Assembly (NCBI RefSeq): GCF_000217995.1 | Contig: NC_015676.1 | Span: 1,905,708 to 1,969,707, forward strand | Direction of reading: 5' to 3' | Length of the DNA: 64,000 nucleotides | From: Methanosalsum zhilinae DSM 4017 | GTDB taxonomy: Archaea; Halobacteriota; Methanosarcinia; Methanosarcinales; Methanosarcinaceae | Part shown: one piece after another, positions 25,880-35,754 of the stretch | Layout of the letters: each line of letters begins with the position of its first letter | Numbering within the stretch: the stretch's first letter is position 1 | Program-made: the position numbers and the translations under genes | The notes under the pieces: generated by a model | Databases searched by the model: none | The model's input: only the letters and a program-made list of their open reading frames with translations | What the model was told of the DNA's origin: nothing

Positions 25880-26680
25880 ATGATAGATGAAAAGATAGAA
25901 AAAATCGGGAATGCAATCCGTGAAAAGGAAAAGGTAATGGTAGCATTCTCAGGCGGGGTGGATAGCTCAACACTTGCTGCAATTGCATGCAGAAATCTTG
26001 GAAATAATGCCATTGCAGTTACTGCAGATTCCGCCTTCATGCCACGCAGTGAAGTAAAAAATGCACAGGCAGTGGCAGAGGAAATGGGTATACAGCATCA
26101 TGTGATTCTATTTGATGAATTAAAGAACATGAATATCATGCATAATAGCCAGAACAGATGCTATTATTGCAAAAAATCTCTTATTGATTTTTTCAGAGAT
26201 ATTGCTAAAAAAGAAGGTTTTACAACTCTGATTGAAGGCACAAACGCATCTGAGATAAAAGGATACAGGCCCGGGCTAAAGGCATTGGAGGAAGCGGATG
26301 ATTTTGTATATTCTCCCTTTAAGGAATTTGGTGTAACTAAAGAAGAGGTAAGGGAGATGGCAAGTGCCTTCCAGCTAAGCATTGCACACAAACCATCAGT
26401 GGGCTGTCTTGCTACCAGAATTCCATATGGAGATCCAATAACATTAGAAAAACTGCTCAGAATTGAAAGAGCAGAAGATTATCTGTATTCACTTGGTTTT
26501 TCTCAGCTGAGAGTACGTGATCATAATGGCCTGGCAAGAATTGAGATTCTGCCGGAACAATTTTCTTTGTTCCTGAAGATGCATGAAGAAATCAATAAAT
26601 ATATATTGGCTCTTGGTTTTTGCTATATTACACTGGATGTACAGGGTTTTCGAAGTGGAAGTATGGATGAGGTTCTGTGA
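25880..26680 (+). CDS. larE: LarE-type ATP-dependent sulfur transferase, three-Cys form
   Basis: This 266-residue PP-loop protein has VAFSGGVDSSTLA at residues 21-33, which adenylates a carboxylate. LarE supplies sulfur for the nickel-pincer nucleotide cofactor. Three cysteines are placed as in the [4Fe-4S] LarE subgroup: Cys94 and Cys97 (RCYYCKK) and Cys176 (GCLATRIPYG). That subgroup would use a cluster-bound sulfide, while the single-Cys form sacrifices its own Cys sulfur. No larA, larB or larC is in the window, so the acceptor might be different here. A TATA-like run (AAATATAAAAG) 25-30 nt upstream suggests a nearly leaderless start. It overlaps the GNAT gene by 4 nt. Confidence 0.85.
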   Translation: MIDEKIEKIGNAIREKEKVMVAFSGGVDSSTLAAIACRNLGNNAIAVTADSAFMPRSEVKNAQAVAEEMGIQHHVILFDELKNMNIMHNSQNRCYYCKKSLIDFFRDIAKKEGFTTLIEGTNASEIKGYRPGLKALEEADDFVYSPFKEFGVTKEEVREMASAFQLSIAHKPSVGCLATRIPYGDPITLEKLLRIERAEDYLYSLGFSQLRVRDHNGLARIEILPEQFSLFLKMHEEINKYILALGFCYITLDVQGFRSGSMDEVL

Positions 26681-27126
26681 GTGCAGCTAATGTTTTGATT
26701 CGCAGTTGTCGACCTGATGACATGAAACATGTAATTAAAATTGCATCCACCTACTTTCTTGATATTGCAGATATAAGATGTGAGGACTGTGCAGTATCTG
26801 AAACAGGAGATGGCAGGATAACCGGCTTTGCAGCACTTGTGTGTGATAATTTTCCTGAAATACATACAGTTGCAGTTGCTCCTTCTTACAGAGGGAGGGG
26901 TACTGGCAGAAAGCTGGTTCATTATCTGATATCAAAAATACCTTCAGGACACAGGTATGTTTATACAAGGACCACATCCACAGGCTTCTTTCTAAAAATG
27001 GGTTTTGCTATGATGGAGCAATCAGATAAAATAAATCTCTGGGATGATTGCCTGGAATGCAAATTCTCAGACACATGCCAGCAGAAGGTTTTAAGATACA
27101 CACTGGATGGTGCTGATAGATGCTGA
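26677..27126 (+). CDS. GNAT-family acetyltransferase
   Basis: This 149-residue protein starts at GTG within the LarE stop overlap. The acetyl-CoA-binding motif A is VAVAPSYRGRGTGRKLVHYL near residues 67-86 and is preceded by GRITGFAALVCDN. The C-terminus has CLECKFSDTCQQK, three Cys, which could bind metal. It resembles argA/Arg-biosynthesis type GNAT proteins in archaea, but the acceptor cannot be named. It is the second gene of a tight cluster with LarE and DUF531. Confidence 0.85.
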   Translation: MSAANVLIRSCRPDDMKHVIKIASTYFLDIADIRCEDCAVSETGDGRITGFAALVCDNFPEIHTVAVAPSYRGRGTGRKLVHYLISKIPSGHRYVYTRTTSTGFFLKMGFAMMEQSDKINLWDDCLECKFSDTCQQKVLRYTLDGADRC

Positions 27127-27686
27127 CAATGGGCCTGGTCAATACGTATGACCGAATAAAGATACTGGATGCACATTATCGTGCAATTGCAAGGGCAGCT
27201 CCCATATGCTATGCATTTGGATTTAATCTTGCACTATTTGACTTTCCGTTTACTATGGAATCTGATGAGATGGTTGATTATGTAGTTGACAAAACAACAA
27301 TTGGCGAATCTGGAAAATACCTGCGTATGCTCCATGAAAGCAGACGTTTTTATCTTTCTGATCTTCCAAAAAAAGGATTTCAGGCTCATCTGGGACACCC
27401 TGTGGTAACCACCTCAAAACCAGAGGAAAAGTTCAGGACAACACCACAGCAGCTTGTGGACGAAATCATGAGAAAAAGGTCGTTTCTGATACTGGTGGGC
27501 CTTGGAAGAAAGGGTCTTCCTAAGAATATGTACCAGCTGTCCAGATATCACCTTGATATCACCTCGTGTGGAGTATCTCTGGAAACATGTACAGCAATTG
27601 GAGCAATTGCTGCCAACATTGAAGGAATTGCTGCAGGTCGCAGGATATCACTTTCATCTGATAGAACTGCTTCAGAGAAAAATTGA
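27120..27686 (+). CDS. DUF531 protein (methanogen conserved, SPOUT-like?)
   Basis: This 188-residue protein starts at ATG 27120, overlapping the GNAT gene by 7 nt (a second ATG at 27129 is possible). The conserved stretches LVNTYDRIKILDAHYRAI, FGFNLALFDFPF and LVGLGRKGLPKNMYQL match DUF531, found in methanogens and related archaea. The last motif, followed by YHLDITSCGVSLETCTAIGA, resembles the cofactor region of SPOUT RNA methyltransferases, so an RNA methyltransferase role is possible but unproven. Confidence 0.8.
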   Translation: MLTMGLVNTYDRIKILDAHYRAIARAAPICYAFGFNLALFDFPFTMESDEMVDYVVDKTTIGESGKYLRMLHESRRFYLSDLPKKGFQAHLGHPVVTTSKPEEKFRTTPQQLVDEIMRKRSFLILVGLGRKGLPKNMYQLSRYHLDITSCGVSLETCTAIGAIAANIEGIAAGRRISLSSDRTASEKN

Positions 27687-27729
27687 TTCTGTCTAAACGG
27701 CAACAACATTATATATTATCAACAAAATA

Positions 27730-28560
27730 ATGATAAATAATATGGTACCAATATCCAGCAGGCTTATTGAGTCCATGATGAACCTTGGCTTGACAAAAAA
27801 AGAGTCTGAGGCATACAATGCACTTGTGAGCAATGGAGTGATGACTGCTGAGGATATCAGCAGGACTATCGGTGTTCAGTATCCTATTGTTTACAGGACC
27901 TTGCAGAGCCTGAAGGAAAAAGGATGGATAGATTCTACTGCAGACCGGCCCAAGAAATACAGGGCAAAACACCCAAAAACAGCTGCAAATATCGCAGGCA
28001 AGCAGATAATAGAATCAGTCAATGAATCTATTGAAATAATAGACCGGCTGCTCACTCCTCATTATAATGAAAATCAGGAAATACTTACCCAGGAGATATG
28101 GATATTAAGGGGATATGAGAGGGTTATCCAGAAAATATCCGATATGGGGAAAAAGGAGTGTCAGAGTGTGAATGCCAAGATAACAGGACCCATTGATGAT
28201 GATACATTCAATGAAATTTTTACATGCATCCGGAAGGGTATCCCCATAAAAGTGAAAATAATGGGTCCTCCGATCATCAATGTTCATCCAGCTCTAGAAT
28301 CATACATAAGTATTGAAAGGCCTTTATTTGAAGGTAAATGCCGTCATTCTTCATTCGGTCCCCATGAAGCTTCTGAGAAAGAAGAATTTCTGGAAAATGT
28401 TCATAGTTCCAGGTTTATATCGATCCATCTGCTCTTTGGAAAAAAAGAGGCTATATGGATCAATATTCCCTATAAGGATAATAAGGTAGTGAAAGACAAA
28501 GTGTGGGCAAACTGGATACTTGACCCTGAATATATTTCGATTATTATGGAAGATATCTAA
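27730..28560 (+). CDS. TrmB-family transcriptional regulator
   Basis: The N-terminal winged helix (LGLTKKESEAYNALVSNGVM, then AEDISRTIGVQYPIVYRTLQ) is typical of TrmB regulators; it is followed by a short coiled coil and a C-terminal sensor-like domain of about 170 residues. TrmB proteins usually sense sugars, but members in methanogens act in varied pathways and this one cannot be assigned. A TATA-like sequence (ACATTATATATT, 27705-27716) is so close that the start may be the ATG at 27742 (MVPISSRLIE), giving a leaderless mRNA. The DUF166 gene starts 1 nt after the stop. Confidence 0.85.
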   Translation: MINNMVPISSRLIESMMNLGLTKKESEAYNALVSNGVMTAEDISRTIGVQYPIVYRTLQSLKEKGWIDSTADRPKKYRAKHPKTAANIAGKQIIESVNESIEIIDRLLTPHYNENQEILTQEIWILRGYERVIQKISDMGKKECQSVNAKITGPIDDDTFNEIFTCIRKGIPIKVKIMGPPIINVHPALESYISIERPLFEGKCRHSSFGPHEASEKEEFLENVHSSRFISIHLLFGKKEAIWINIPYKDNKVVKDKVWANWILDPEYISIIMEDI

Positions 28561-28561
28561 C

Positions 28562-29314
28562 ATGCGTATATGTATTCTTTATTCCGGAGAATTTGGCAGA
28601 AAAGTTATAGGTAATCTGGTAAATCTGAGTGGATTCTGTGTATCGTGTGGCGACCTCTGTGATCAGTGTCGCAGATGCAGGCCTTCTGCTGCAGATCAAA
28701 TCGTAGGAATATATGAGATTACTCAGAACCTTCCAGAATTTATAGAAGAGCCTGAGGAATATCTGCCGGCAATGATTCCTGAATGTGATCTGTTAATTGC
28801 AATGGATCTTCATCCCGATCTGTTGACCGGACTGCCTGATATTGCAGAAAAGGCAGGCATATCTGGTGTTATTGTACCGGTTGAGCAGCACAGGCTTGGA
28901 CCACCTGGAATTATTGAGAAGGTAAGAAAGGATCTTGAGTCAAAAGGCATTGACTGTGAATTTCCAAGAGCCTTTTGTTCACTAGAAAAATGTGGTAAAC
29001 CCGTAATTGACAGATTTGTTGAAATGGGATTCGGTAAACCGGTTCTCAGGGTACAACTTAATGAGAGAAAGGATCATATTGTTGCAGCGGATGTAATAAC
29101 AGATGCCCCCTGCGGATCCACATGTTTTGTTGCAAGAAAGCTCAGGGGTACAGCGGTAAAAGAGTATAAAGAGACTGTATCCAGTGCTCACCATGCATAT
29201 CCCTGTACAGCAGGAATGGAAATTGATCCGCAGATAGGCGATACCATTCTACACAGAGCAGGATATATCATAAGAAAGAGCGTGGAAGATGCACTGGAGG
29301 ATTGTAAAAAGTAA
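28562..29314 (+). CDS. DUF166 protein (methanogen conserved, Cys-rich)
   Basis: The ATG at 28562 (MRICILYSGEFGRKVI) is preferred over an in-frame start 42 nt upstream inside the TrmB gene. The 250-residue protein matches DUF166, which has been loosely called a thymidylate synthase-like protein without good proof. A cysteine group CVSCGDLCDQCRRC near residues 27-40 and further Cys at CSLEKC, APCGSTC and YPCTAG could bind iron-sulfur clusters or zinc. It probably shares a transcript with the TrmB regulator. Confidence 0.82.
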   Translation: MRICILYSGEFGRKVIGNLVNLSGFCVSCGDLCDQCRRCRPSAADQIVGIYEITQNLPEFIEEPEEYLPAMIPECDLLIAMDLHPDLLTGLPDIAEKAGISGVIVPVEQHRLGPPGIIEKVRKDLESKGIDCEFPRAFCSLEKCGKPVIDRFVEMGFGKPVLRVQLNERKDHIVAADVITDAPCGSTCFVARKLRGTAVKEYKETVSSAHHAYPCTAGMEIDPQIGDTILHRAGYIIRKSVEDALEDCKK

Positions 29315-29352
29315 TAACTGGCTTGTCTACTGAGCCGCAACAGAGGCGCAGT

Positions 29353-30831
29353 TTACAGCCTGAATACTTCAGATTGTCTAAGCCAGTCAATATCTGATCG
29401 ATACAGTTCTCTGAGATCCTTAAGTCCAAGTTTTAACATTGCAACACGACTTACTCCAAGTCCCCAGGCAAGTACAGGCTCTTTTATACCAAGTGGCTCA
29501 GTTACTTCTTTTCTAAAAATTCCGGCTCCTCCAAGTTCCACCCAGCCCATGCCCTCAATGTATACTTCTGGTTCTACGCTGGGTTCAGTGTATGGGAAAT
29601 AACCAGGTCTAAAACGCACATCCTCAAACCCCATTCTGTGATAGAACTCAGTAAGGCATCCCAGGAGATTTGCAAAGGACATGTCTTTATCCATCACTAC
29701 TCCTTCAAGCTGTTCAAATTCAGGTGTATGTGTTGGATCAATTGTTTCGCGCCTGTATGCCCGGTCAATACAGAAAGCCTTTACAGGAGGTTGTGGATTA
29801 TCTGCAAGATATTTGATCGTAACAGACGTGGTATGTGTTCTCAGTACATTTTTTGCGGCTATTTCCTCACACCATTTTCCACCCCATCCTGTAGATTCAT
29901 TCTCTCCCCCATATTCATGCATGGCACATACTTTGCTCATGTATTCTTCAGGCAGCTGTGCTGTAGAATCCAGATGGAAAGTATCCTGCATTTCACGTGC
30001 AGGGTGATCCTGTGGCTGAAAGAGTGTATCAAAATTCCAGAATGAACTCTGTACTATGTCGCCTTTTATCTCAGTAAAGCCCATTTCCAGAAAAATATGT
30101 CTCATCTGGTTCAGCAGACGCTGATAGGGATGTATTTTACCCCCGTAAACAGGTTTTGGAGGAATCGATATGTCATATGGCCTGAAAGTCTTATTCTTCC
30201 ATTCCCCGCTTTTTAGTAACCTGGATGTCAGTTGAGTTATTTCTTCCTGGATCTCAAGCCCGCTTCTGGCAATATCCAGTCCTTCATCTGTGATCTCAAT
30301 GGTCCTGAATTTATCTTCATCTTCATATACAAGCTTTCTTTTGATAAGATCCTTTAAGACTTTCTCAAAGTTCTCTAATTCTTCAAAACTCAGAGTTTTA
30401 CCTTCAAGCCTTCCAAGCAGTACTTCATCAATTCCAGGTTCAGGCTGGGAGAAGGGAACCATCTGCCCGTTATCAATAACTGCCCATCCCTTTCTGAGAA
30501 GCCAGCCGGTTGCTATTCCCACCATCATAGGTGAGAATCTCTGTTTTAGATCTTCAATAGGTACCGGCTCTGAAATAGAATCAATAATTTGCCTCTCAGG
30601 CAATCCATTTTTGGCGTATTCCTCTCCTTCTGATGTAAGACCGTATTTTTTGACCACACTGTCCTCTACATTAACATATCCCTTATCTTCAAGCAGAAAA
30701 GCTGCATGCATTGCAGTTTCTGTTTTAAGTTTTGATGTCTGTGAAAGTTCTTCTGGAGTACATTTTGGACTATCTTTCAGGGCAAGTAACACAGCCTTCT
30801 CATGAGATGTAAGTGTCTGCTGGGAATTCAT
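29353..30831 (-). CDS. pheS: Phenylalanyl-tRNA synthetase alpha subunit
   Basis: This 492-residue archaeal-type PheS has N-terminal winged-helix domains ([16 protein letters not shown] and following) and the class II catalytic core: [39 protein letters not shown] (motif 2 region), and the C-terminal motif 3 [19 protein letters not shown]. It charges tRNA-Phe as a heterotetramer with PheT, which is not in the window. It lies 30 nt after trpS on the same strand. Confidence 0.96.
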   Translation of the reverse strand: MNSQQTLTSHEKAVLLALKDSPKCTPEELSQTSKLKTETAMHAAFLLEDKGYVNVEDSVVKKYGLTSEGEEYAKNGLPERQIIDSISEPVPIEDLKQRFSPMMVGIATGWLLRKGWAVIDNGQMVPFSQPEPGIDEVLLGRLEGKTLSFEELENFEKVLKDLIKRKLVYEDEDKFRTIEITDEGLDIARSGLEIQEEITQLTSRLLKSGEWKNKTFRPYDISIPPKPVYGGKIHPYQRLLNQMRHIFLEMGFTEIKGDIVQSSFWNFDTLFQPQDHPAREMQDTFHLDSTAQLPEEYMSKVCAMHEYGGENESTGWGGKWCEEIAAKNVLRTHTTSVTIKYLADNPQPPVKAFCIDRAYRRETIDPTHTPEFEQLEGVVMDKDMSFANLLGCLTEFYHRMGFEDVRFRPGYFPYTEPSVEPEVYIEGMGWVELGGAGIFRKEVTEPLGIKEPVLAWGLGVSRVAMLKLGLKDLRELYRSDIDWLRQSEVFRL

Positions 30832-30861
30832 ATCAATACCTGTATGTTGATTATTTTTATA

Positions 30862-32166
30862 TTATTCTTTTATTCCATATTCATGTAACCGCTCTCTTGC
30901 ATTCTCACGCATCTGCTGGTGCTCCACCAGAAACTCCTTCATAAGCTCTGCAGCATAGGCTTTGCATTTACCACACATTAGCTTTCCATTACTGCATTCC
31001 TGATGTATCCTGGCAAGTTCCCTGTCATCTTCCACAAGATGAAACAGCATGATTTCAAAGACCGAACATTCTTCAGGTATCCCTCCAAGTTCTTTCTGTT
31101 CCTGGAGAGTTATACGTCCACCGGTTTTTGAACGTTTTATCTTTTTGACAGAACTCTCAGGATCATCTGTAAGGGCAATATAGCTATCAGGTGAACTGCT
31201 TGACATTTTTCCACCCTGAAGACCGGACATGAATCTGTGATATGTAGATGCAGGTGGTACAAAAGAATATCCTCCAAATTCAAGTTCCACCTGACGTACT
31301 GTTTCAAGCAGGTCGTTAAAATCGTCGGTATTATATACATCGACATGTCCCTCAAACAGTTTTGCATCACCAGGGGCCAGCTCTTTAATTTCCTTTAGTG
31401 CCTCTGATGGTGCAGATTTACTTCTGACACTGAAGTAAAAATTACCATTATTCTGCTCACGCTTCTCTATTCTGAACATATTCATCTTGTGTGCAAGGCC
31501 CCTTGTAAGTCTTATGTGGGGATCTTGGTCAGCACCTACGGGAATTACTGTGGGCTTTGGTCCCCCGTTGTCACTTAATTGCGGGTTGAGTATATCTGCG
31601 CTCTGGCACAGGGCACTTATCATATGGGATATATTCGTTTCTCCACTAAATCCATAGATTGCACTCATTTCCGAAAAATTAGCCCGAACTCCCAGTTCAA
31701 ATGCAAGGTCCATAATTTGCTGTGATTCTGACTGGAAATAGATATGTCCTTCGGGTTCAAATCCAAGTGCTATCAGACTGAGTATATATTCATTGATCCC
31801 TGTTTCCCTGCACATCTCCCACGAAATACCCCTGACCGAATAAGCTTCCCTGTCAGCAATACCTACAAAGGCATCCCCTCCCATCTTCTGGTGCCATATG
31901 ATCTCGTCCATCACCATTTTATGACCCAGGTGGACCTTTCCGCTGGGCATGAACCCACTCATGACTGAAAATGGCTTCTGGTTGTTCATTGCATCTATTA
32001 CCAGATCATAACTTCTGTGTCCAAAAATTATATTTCGTCTTATATAGCGGTTAGGACTCTTTATTTCTGGAATTAGATCGTTGAAAGGAGATATTCCAAA
32101 ATCATCAAACAGCCTTGAATAATCCTGAATGCTGGACGAACTCCATGGGTTTATTTTTACATTCAT
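30862..32166 (-). CDS. trpS: Tryptophanyl-tRNA synthetase
   Basis: This class I synthetase has 434 residues. The HIGH-type motif is [16 protein letters not shown] and the KMSKS-type motif is [11 protein letters not shown]. The N-terminal extension (about 60 residues with [14 protein letters not shown]) and the [16 protein letters not shown] motif are typical of archaeal/eukaryotic TrpRS. AGAGGT precedes the ATG, and a TATA-like AAATATAAAG on the minus strand near 32230-32242 gives it its own promoter in the 127-nt gap before the radical SAM gene. pheS follows. Confidence 0.96.
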   Translation of the reverse strand: MNVKINPWSSSSIQDYSRLFDDFGISPFNDLIPEIKSPNRYIRRNIIFGHRSYDLVIDAMNNQKPFSVMSGFMPSGKVHLGHKMVMDEIIWHQKMGGDAFVGIADREAYSVRGISWEMCRETGINEYILSLIALGFEPEGHIYFQSESQQIMDLAFELGVRANFSEMSAIYGFSGETNISHMISALCQSADILNPQLSDNGGPKPTVIPVGADQDPHIRLTRGLAHKMNMFRIEKREQNNGNFYFSVRSKSAPSEALKEIKELAPGDAKLFEGHVDVYNTDDFNDLLETVRQVELEFGGYSFVPPASTYHRFMSGLQGGKMSSSSPDSYIALTDDPESSVKKIKRSKTGGRITLQEQKELGGIPEECSVFEIMLFHLVEDDRELARIHQECSNGKLMCGKCKAYAAELMKEFLVEHQQMRENARERLHEYGIKE

Positions 32167-32293
32167 TTAGTACCTCTCTTATCTTCATTGTGCAGGATAG
32201 AGCTGGATTTAATATTGTTGCCGTTTGTCTTTATATTTTGATGATCTAGCTGAAATTAGAATCCACATGCTTCTATGTAAATGTTGGCATTTC

Positions 32294-33508
32294 TCAATCC
32301 CTTTTGATCTCATCAAAACTGAATGGTATGGAGGAGTTATCAGGAATGCTGTTTACAAGCTCAAGAAATTCTGGTGTATGCATCAGGCAACTGCTTCTGT
32401 GACCTCTGAACTCATTATATGTTCGTATTCGGCTCCATATTTCTTTAAGGGAATTTTCACTTATGTTACCGAATTCAAAAGGTATGTAGGGACAGGGTTT
32501 TACTGATCCGTCCACACATACATGCAGCCACCTCTGGCCTGCCAGGCATCCAAGCATCTCTCCTTCAAAATAAGTACTGGAAAATATCCTGGGTCCGTCT
32601 TCGGCAGAATTGATCTGCTTATACATATCAAGTATTGTGGCTCTGTGAATGTCTGAAAGGATTGGATCCCCTTTCTTTTTAGGAACTGATTCCCAGAGGG
32701 AAAACTCATGAACTCCAAGCTCAGATGCAAATTCATACATTTCAGGAAGTTCACTGATCCTGGTGGGGGATACATGTGTGGTCATTGTGACCAGTAGGTC
32801 AGCATCAAGACCGTGTTTTATGGCAGATACCGCTTTATCGAAAGCACCTTCAAGCTTTCTGACAGAATCATGTTTTTCAGGATTTGTGGAATAAATACTT
32901 ATCAGGAGATTGTGAAGTCCTGCTTCTTTGAGACGTCTTGCAGACTCAGGTGTTATTTCCGTGCCCGGGGTGAAGATATTCACTATAGCTCGATCTTTAT
33001 CCACATATTCTATAAGTTCGAATATCTCTTCCCTTAAAAGGGGATCTCCTTCAGTGAAGGTGATAATGAATGCTCCCATATCAAGGGCCTGGTCAATAGC
33101 ATTTTTGATCGTGTCAATGTCAAGTTCTCCTTCTCCACCACTTACAACACAGTGCTCGCAATTGCAGCGACACTCCCTTGTGATCTCAAATGAAACGGTT
33201 TCAGGCACGTATTTTCCAAGTGCTATCTGAAACTCGGCAAGAAGGAGCCTTTTAAATACCTTGCCAGGTATTGGCGGTAACCATGCAGATGCAATGATTT
33301 CATCATCTGTGGCCTTTGCAGGTCTTTCGTTTTCAAGTCTTGAATTGATTTTTTCAATAAAAGGAGTACAGAGATGTTTTAGATAGCCTTCAGCATTGAG
33401 AAAAATCCGGTTTCGGGCATTTACCAATTTTATTGTGACTCCGGGCACTGATAGTACTTCTATCTCATTTTCGATGGAATTATGGCTGGAACTGTTTTTG
33501 TCCATCAT
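32294..33508 (-). CDS. Radical SAM protein with SPASM-like C-terminal cysteines
   Basis: This 404-residue protein carries an N-terminal extension of about 105 residues, including a PqqD-like or unknown helical segment, then the cluster motif Cys113-x3-Cys117-x2-Cys120 (ITRECRCNCEHC, with an extra Cys115). TEGDPLL is the glycine-rich S-adenosylmethionine motif region. The C-terminus has CLAGQRWLHVCVDGSVKPCPY and SSCLMH, a SPASM/Twitch pattern for extra iron-sulfur clusters. Family members modify peptides, build cofactors or act in heme and tungsten-cofactor work; I cannot assign this one. It is 10 nt downstream of a KaiC-like ATPase gene, so the two probably share a transcript. Confidence 0.83.
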   Translation of the reverse strand: MMDKNSSSHNSIENEIEVLSVPGVTIKLVNARNRIFLNAEGYLKHLCTPFIEKINSRLENERPAKATDDEIIASAWLPPIPGKVFKRLLLAEFQIALGKYVPETVSFEITRECRCNCEHCVVSGGEGELDIDTIKNAIDQALDMGAFIITFTEGDPLLREEIFELIEYVDKDRAIVNIFTPGTEITPESARRLKEAGLHNLLISIYSTNPEKHDSVRKLEGAFDKAVSAIKHGLDADLLVTMTTHVSPTRISELPEMYEFASELGVHEFSLWESVPKKKGDPILSDIHRATILDMYKQINSAEDGPRIFSSTYFEGEMLGCLAGQRWLHVCVDGSVKPCPYIPFEFGNISENSLKEIWSRIRTYNEFRGHRSSCLMHTPEFLELVNSIPDNSSIPFSFDEIKRD

Positions 33509-33518
33509 TTATCCCTCA

Positions 33519-34286
33519 TTATAATGTTGTAAAATCCATGGCATCATTTTCATGTCCGATAACCGATTCTGAGGGGTAGACAACGATTCCTCCATCGGTT
33601 ATTGTATAGGGATGTATTGATTCCTTGTGTTTTACTCCCCTCATTTTAAGGATTTCGAGAGCACGAACACGATTTCCTCCAACCCTGAACATATGCAGTC
33701 TGATAACACCCTCGCAGAGATACTCCTCTACATTGAATTCTCCGCAATTGTCGCTTATTTCACTTGTTATTAGGGTGGTGCAGTCCATATTTTCAATATT
33801 TTTTATAAATTCCAGTATCACGTGCCTTACATTGACCGGATCGGAAGAGATCTTTAGTGATGTTATTGAATCAATAAAAAGTCTTTTTGCACCGGTTTCC
33901 TTTACATTCCTATATATTTCTTTAAGAAGATGCTCAATGGTTGCTATCTCTGCGCTGGCTGTACCGATATTATCCTGAGATTCCTTGATGTATCTACTAT
34001 AGACTATGGGATTTGCTCTTATAATCCGGATCTTGTCTTCCTTGGTCAGCCTTTCCAGGTCCCAACCATGTCTCCACATATTTCTCATAATACGTGCAGG
34101 AGACTCTTCAAGTGTTACATATAGTCCCGGATCATTGTAATCCACAGCGCCCTTGTATAGATACTGGATTCCAAAGGTTGATTTACCTGCACCTGGACAT
34201 CCTGTTACAAGGATCACGTCATCTTCTATGAATCCACCTTCGATCATTTCATCGAGGCCGGGAATTCCAGTTGGTACACGAGTCAT
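33519..34286 (-). CDS. KaiC-like RecA-superfamily ATPase
   Basis: ATG 34286 (MTRVPTGIPGLDEMIEGGF) is the family-like start; the longer open frame to 34382 is probably untranslated. The 255-residue protein has Walker A TGCPGAGKST, LYVTLEESP, and Walker B RLFIDSITSLK, with a C-terminal EILKMRGVKHKE as in KaiC domains. Single-domain archaeal KaiC proteins are mostly of unknown role; some affect signalling or motility. It lies downstream of aIF2-beta (gap 121 nt) and upstream of the radical SAM gene. I infer a functional pair with the latter from the 10-nt spacing. Confidence 0.85.
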   Translation of the reverse strand: MTRVPTGIPGLDEMIEGGFIEDDVILVTGCPGAGKSTFGIQYLYKGAVDYNDPGLYVTLEESPARIMRNMWRHGWDLERLTKEDKIRIIRANPIVYSRYIKESQDNIGTASAEIATIEHLLKEIYRNVKETGAKRLFIDSITSLKISSDPVNVRHVILEFIKNIENMDCTTLITSEISDNCGEFNVEEYLCEGVIRLHMFRVGGNRVRALEILKMRGVKHKESIHPYTITDGGIVVYPSESVIGHENDAMDFTTL

Positions 34287-34407
34287 ATTAATCTCGTTTA
34301 ATTGATGAAATTTGTAATTTCTTGATGCCAATACTATAAAAAATGATTTGTATCTTATGAAAAGTATCCATGGATTATCCATAGAAACTGTTCATACAGA
34401 ATTGCTG

Positions 34408-35016
34408 TTATACTTTTTCAGCAAAGGCAAGCGTACCACTGATGCGTTTTATTCTGATGTTTACAACATCCCCCTGACTGGCGCCAGGTACAAAGATTGT
34501 AAATTTACCAACTTTTGCTATACCATCGCCTTTGGAGCCAACAGCTTCGATCTTTACTTCATACTGTTTTCCTTCCTCTATGGCATCCCTTGCCACTTCC
34601 GTCATAGCTTTGCGCTTTTTCACAGGACGGTGAGCTCCGCATGCAAGACATTTGAGCACCATGACCCTCTCGACCTTCTCCAGTTGAGTATCAGGCCTTC
34701 CACACTCTGAACATATCACATATTCTTCCACATAGGATTCAATATTTGATTTGATCAGTTCTTTAGGGAATTTTCCCTGAAATATAGCTCTGCTTCCTTC
34801 AACCTTACCTGCTGTTCCCAGTTCCCTGGTCAGGTATTTCATGAGGTGATCCGGATCACGGTTGAGAACATTTATAATGTTGGTGAAATTGTCAAGTACT
34901 GTGGTTTTTCCTTCAATAAAAATCCTGGGCTCCGGTATTATAAAACGGGCATCAGTGGTCTCTACATCCGGCAGGTTCTCCAGTGCACGATCCAGAAGCT
35001 TTTCATATTCATCCAT
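34408..35016 (-). CDS. Translation initiation factor aIF2 beta subunit with C-terminal TRAM domain
   Basis: Residues 1 to about 137 are a standard aIF2-beta: an alpha/beta core ([22 protein letters not shown] in parts) and a C4 zinc ribbon (CSECGRPDT and [12 protein letters not shown]). A TRAM domain follows ([23 protein letters not shown], shown in family order, then [14 protein letters not shown]), giving 202 residues in all. aIF2 brings initiator tRNA to the ribosome; TRAM domains bind RNA, and this fusion is known in Methanosarcinales. It follows the L10e gene by 28 nt in the same direction. Confidence 0.94.
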   Translation of the reverse strand: MDEYEKLLDRALENLPDVETTDARFIIPEPRIFIEGKTTVLDNFTNIINVLNRDPDHLMKYLTRELGTAGKVEGSRAIFQGKFPKELIKSNIESYVEEYVICSECGRPDTQLEKVERVMVLKCLACGAHRPVKKRKAMTEVARDAIEEGKQYEVKIEAVGSKGDGIAKVGKFTIFVPGASQGDVVNIRIKRISGTLAFAEKV

Positions 35017-35044
35017 TTTGCAATCTCCCTGCCATAGGTTGTAT

Positions 35045-35560
35045 TTACTGTACCAGTTCCTGTCCTTTATCTACCACTATGCGCACAGGTGTTGGCAGTT
35101 TATATCCTGCTCTTTTGAGAGCCTTTTTTGCGGATTCAAAGTTTTCTTTGTTGACTCCTACGGTAAATATCTTTTGACCTGCTGAAAGTCTGGCGGCAGT
35201 TCCTACGTTCTTACCATATGCTTCTCTCATACCACTGGATACACGGTCAGCACCGGCACCTGTTGCCTGCTTGTTTTCCCTCAATACCTCATGGGGATAT
35301 ACACGCAGTTTCAGATGATAGGATGCACGGCCTGATTTCATGAGTAGTCTGTTTGCAGTAATACGTGCTGCTTCCAGTGCAGTATGACGTATCTGACATT
35401 TTTCCTCAGCTAACAATGATAGCTTAATTGGAAATTCTGCAGACTTATTGCCCATGTCATAGTGAATGATCTGACTTCCCGGAACACCGCCCATATACTC
35501 CCGGCGAGTAAATGAACGCTGCTTTACGTTTCTGTACATGCTTGCTGGTTTTCGTACCAT
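35045..35560 (-). CDS. rpl10e: 50S ribosomal protein L10e
   Basis: This 171-residue protein has the L10e/L16 pattern: [20 protein letters not shown] at the N-terminus, [12 protein letters not shown], and [22 protein letters not shown]. It binds near the peptidyl transferase centre of the large subunit. GGAGG precedes the ATG. It is the first gene of a minus-strand group continuing with aIF2-beta and possibly the KaiC-like gene. A palindrome lies in its promoter region. Confidence 0.95.
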   Translation of the reverse strand: MVRKPASMYRNVKQRSFTRREYMGGVPGSQIIHYDMGNKSAEFPIKLSLLAEEKCQIRHTALEAARITANRLLMKSGRASYHLKLRVYPHEVLRENKQATGAGADRVSSGMREAYGKNVGTAARLSAGQKIFTVGVNKENFESAKKALKRAGYKLPTPVRIVVDKGQELVQ

Positions 35561-35617
35561 GTAAATTGAACCTCCTGATTAGGTTATTGATTGGTTATTA
35601 TGCAGTTAATGTGATCG

Positions 35618-35639
35618 TTTCAGGAAATATATCCTGAAA
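35618..35639. promoter_or_regulatory. Inverted repeat in the L10e promoter region
   Basis: TTTCAGGA and TCCTGAAA are perfect inverted copies separated by AATATA. The site lies 58-79 nt before the L10e start codon, and its centre is the best TATA-like sequence in that stretch. A protein binding here would cover the promoter. The 194-nt gap otherwise holds only A/T-rich DNA. Confidence 0.45.
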
Positions 35640-35754
35640 ATCTATTATGCTAGATTTGGTGCTTATACTTGAATCTGTTGATAATACTATTATCAATATT
35701 TCTAGTTAACGCTGGTTTCCTTATTACTTTGTAGGTTATAAGCTTTGTCCAGCA

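Noticed and set aside
33519-34382. Longer KaiC-like protein starting at 34382
   Set aside because: The extra 32 residues are unlike any KaiC N-terminus; MTRVPTGIPGLDE at 34286 is the usual start.
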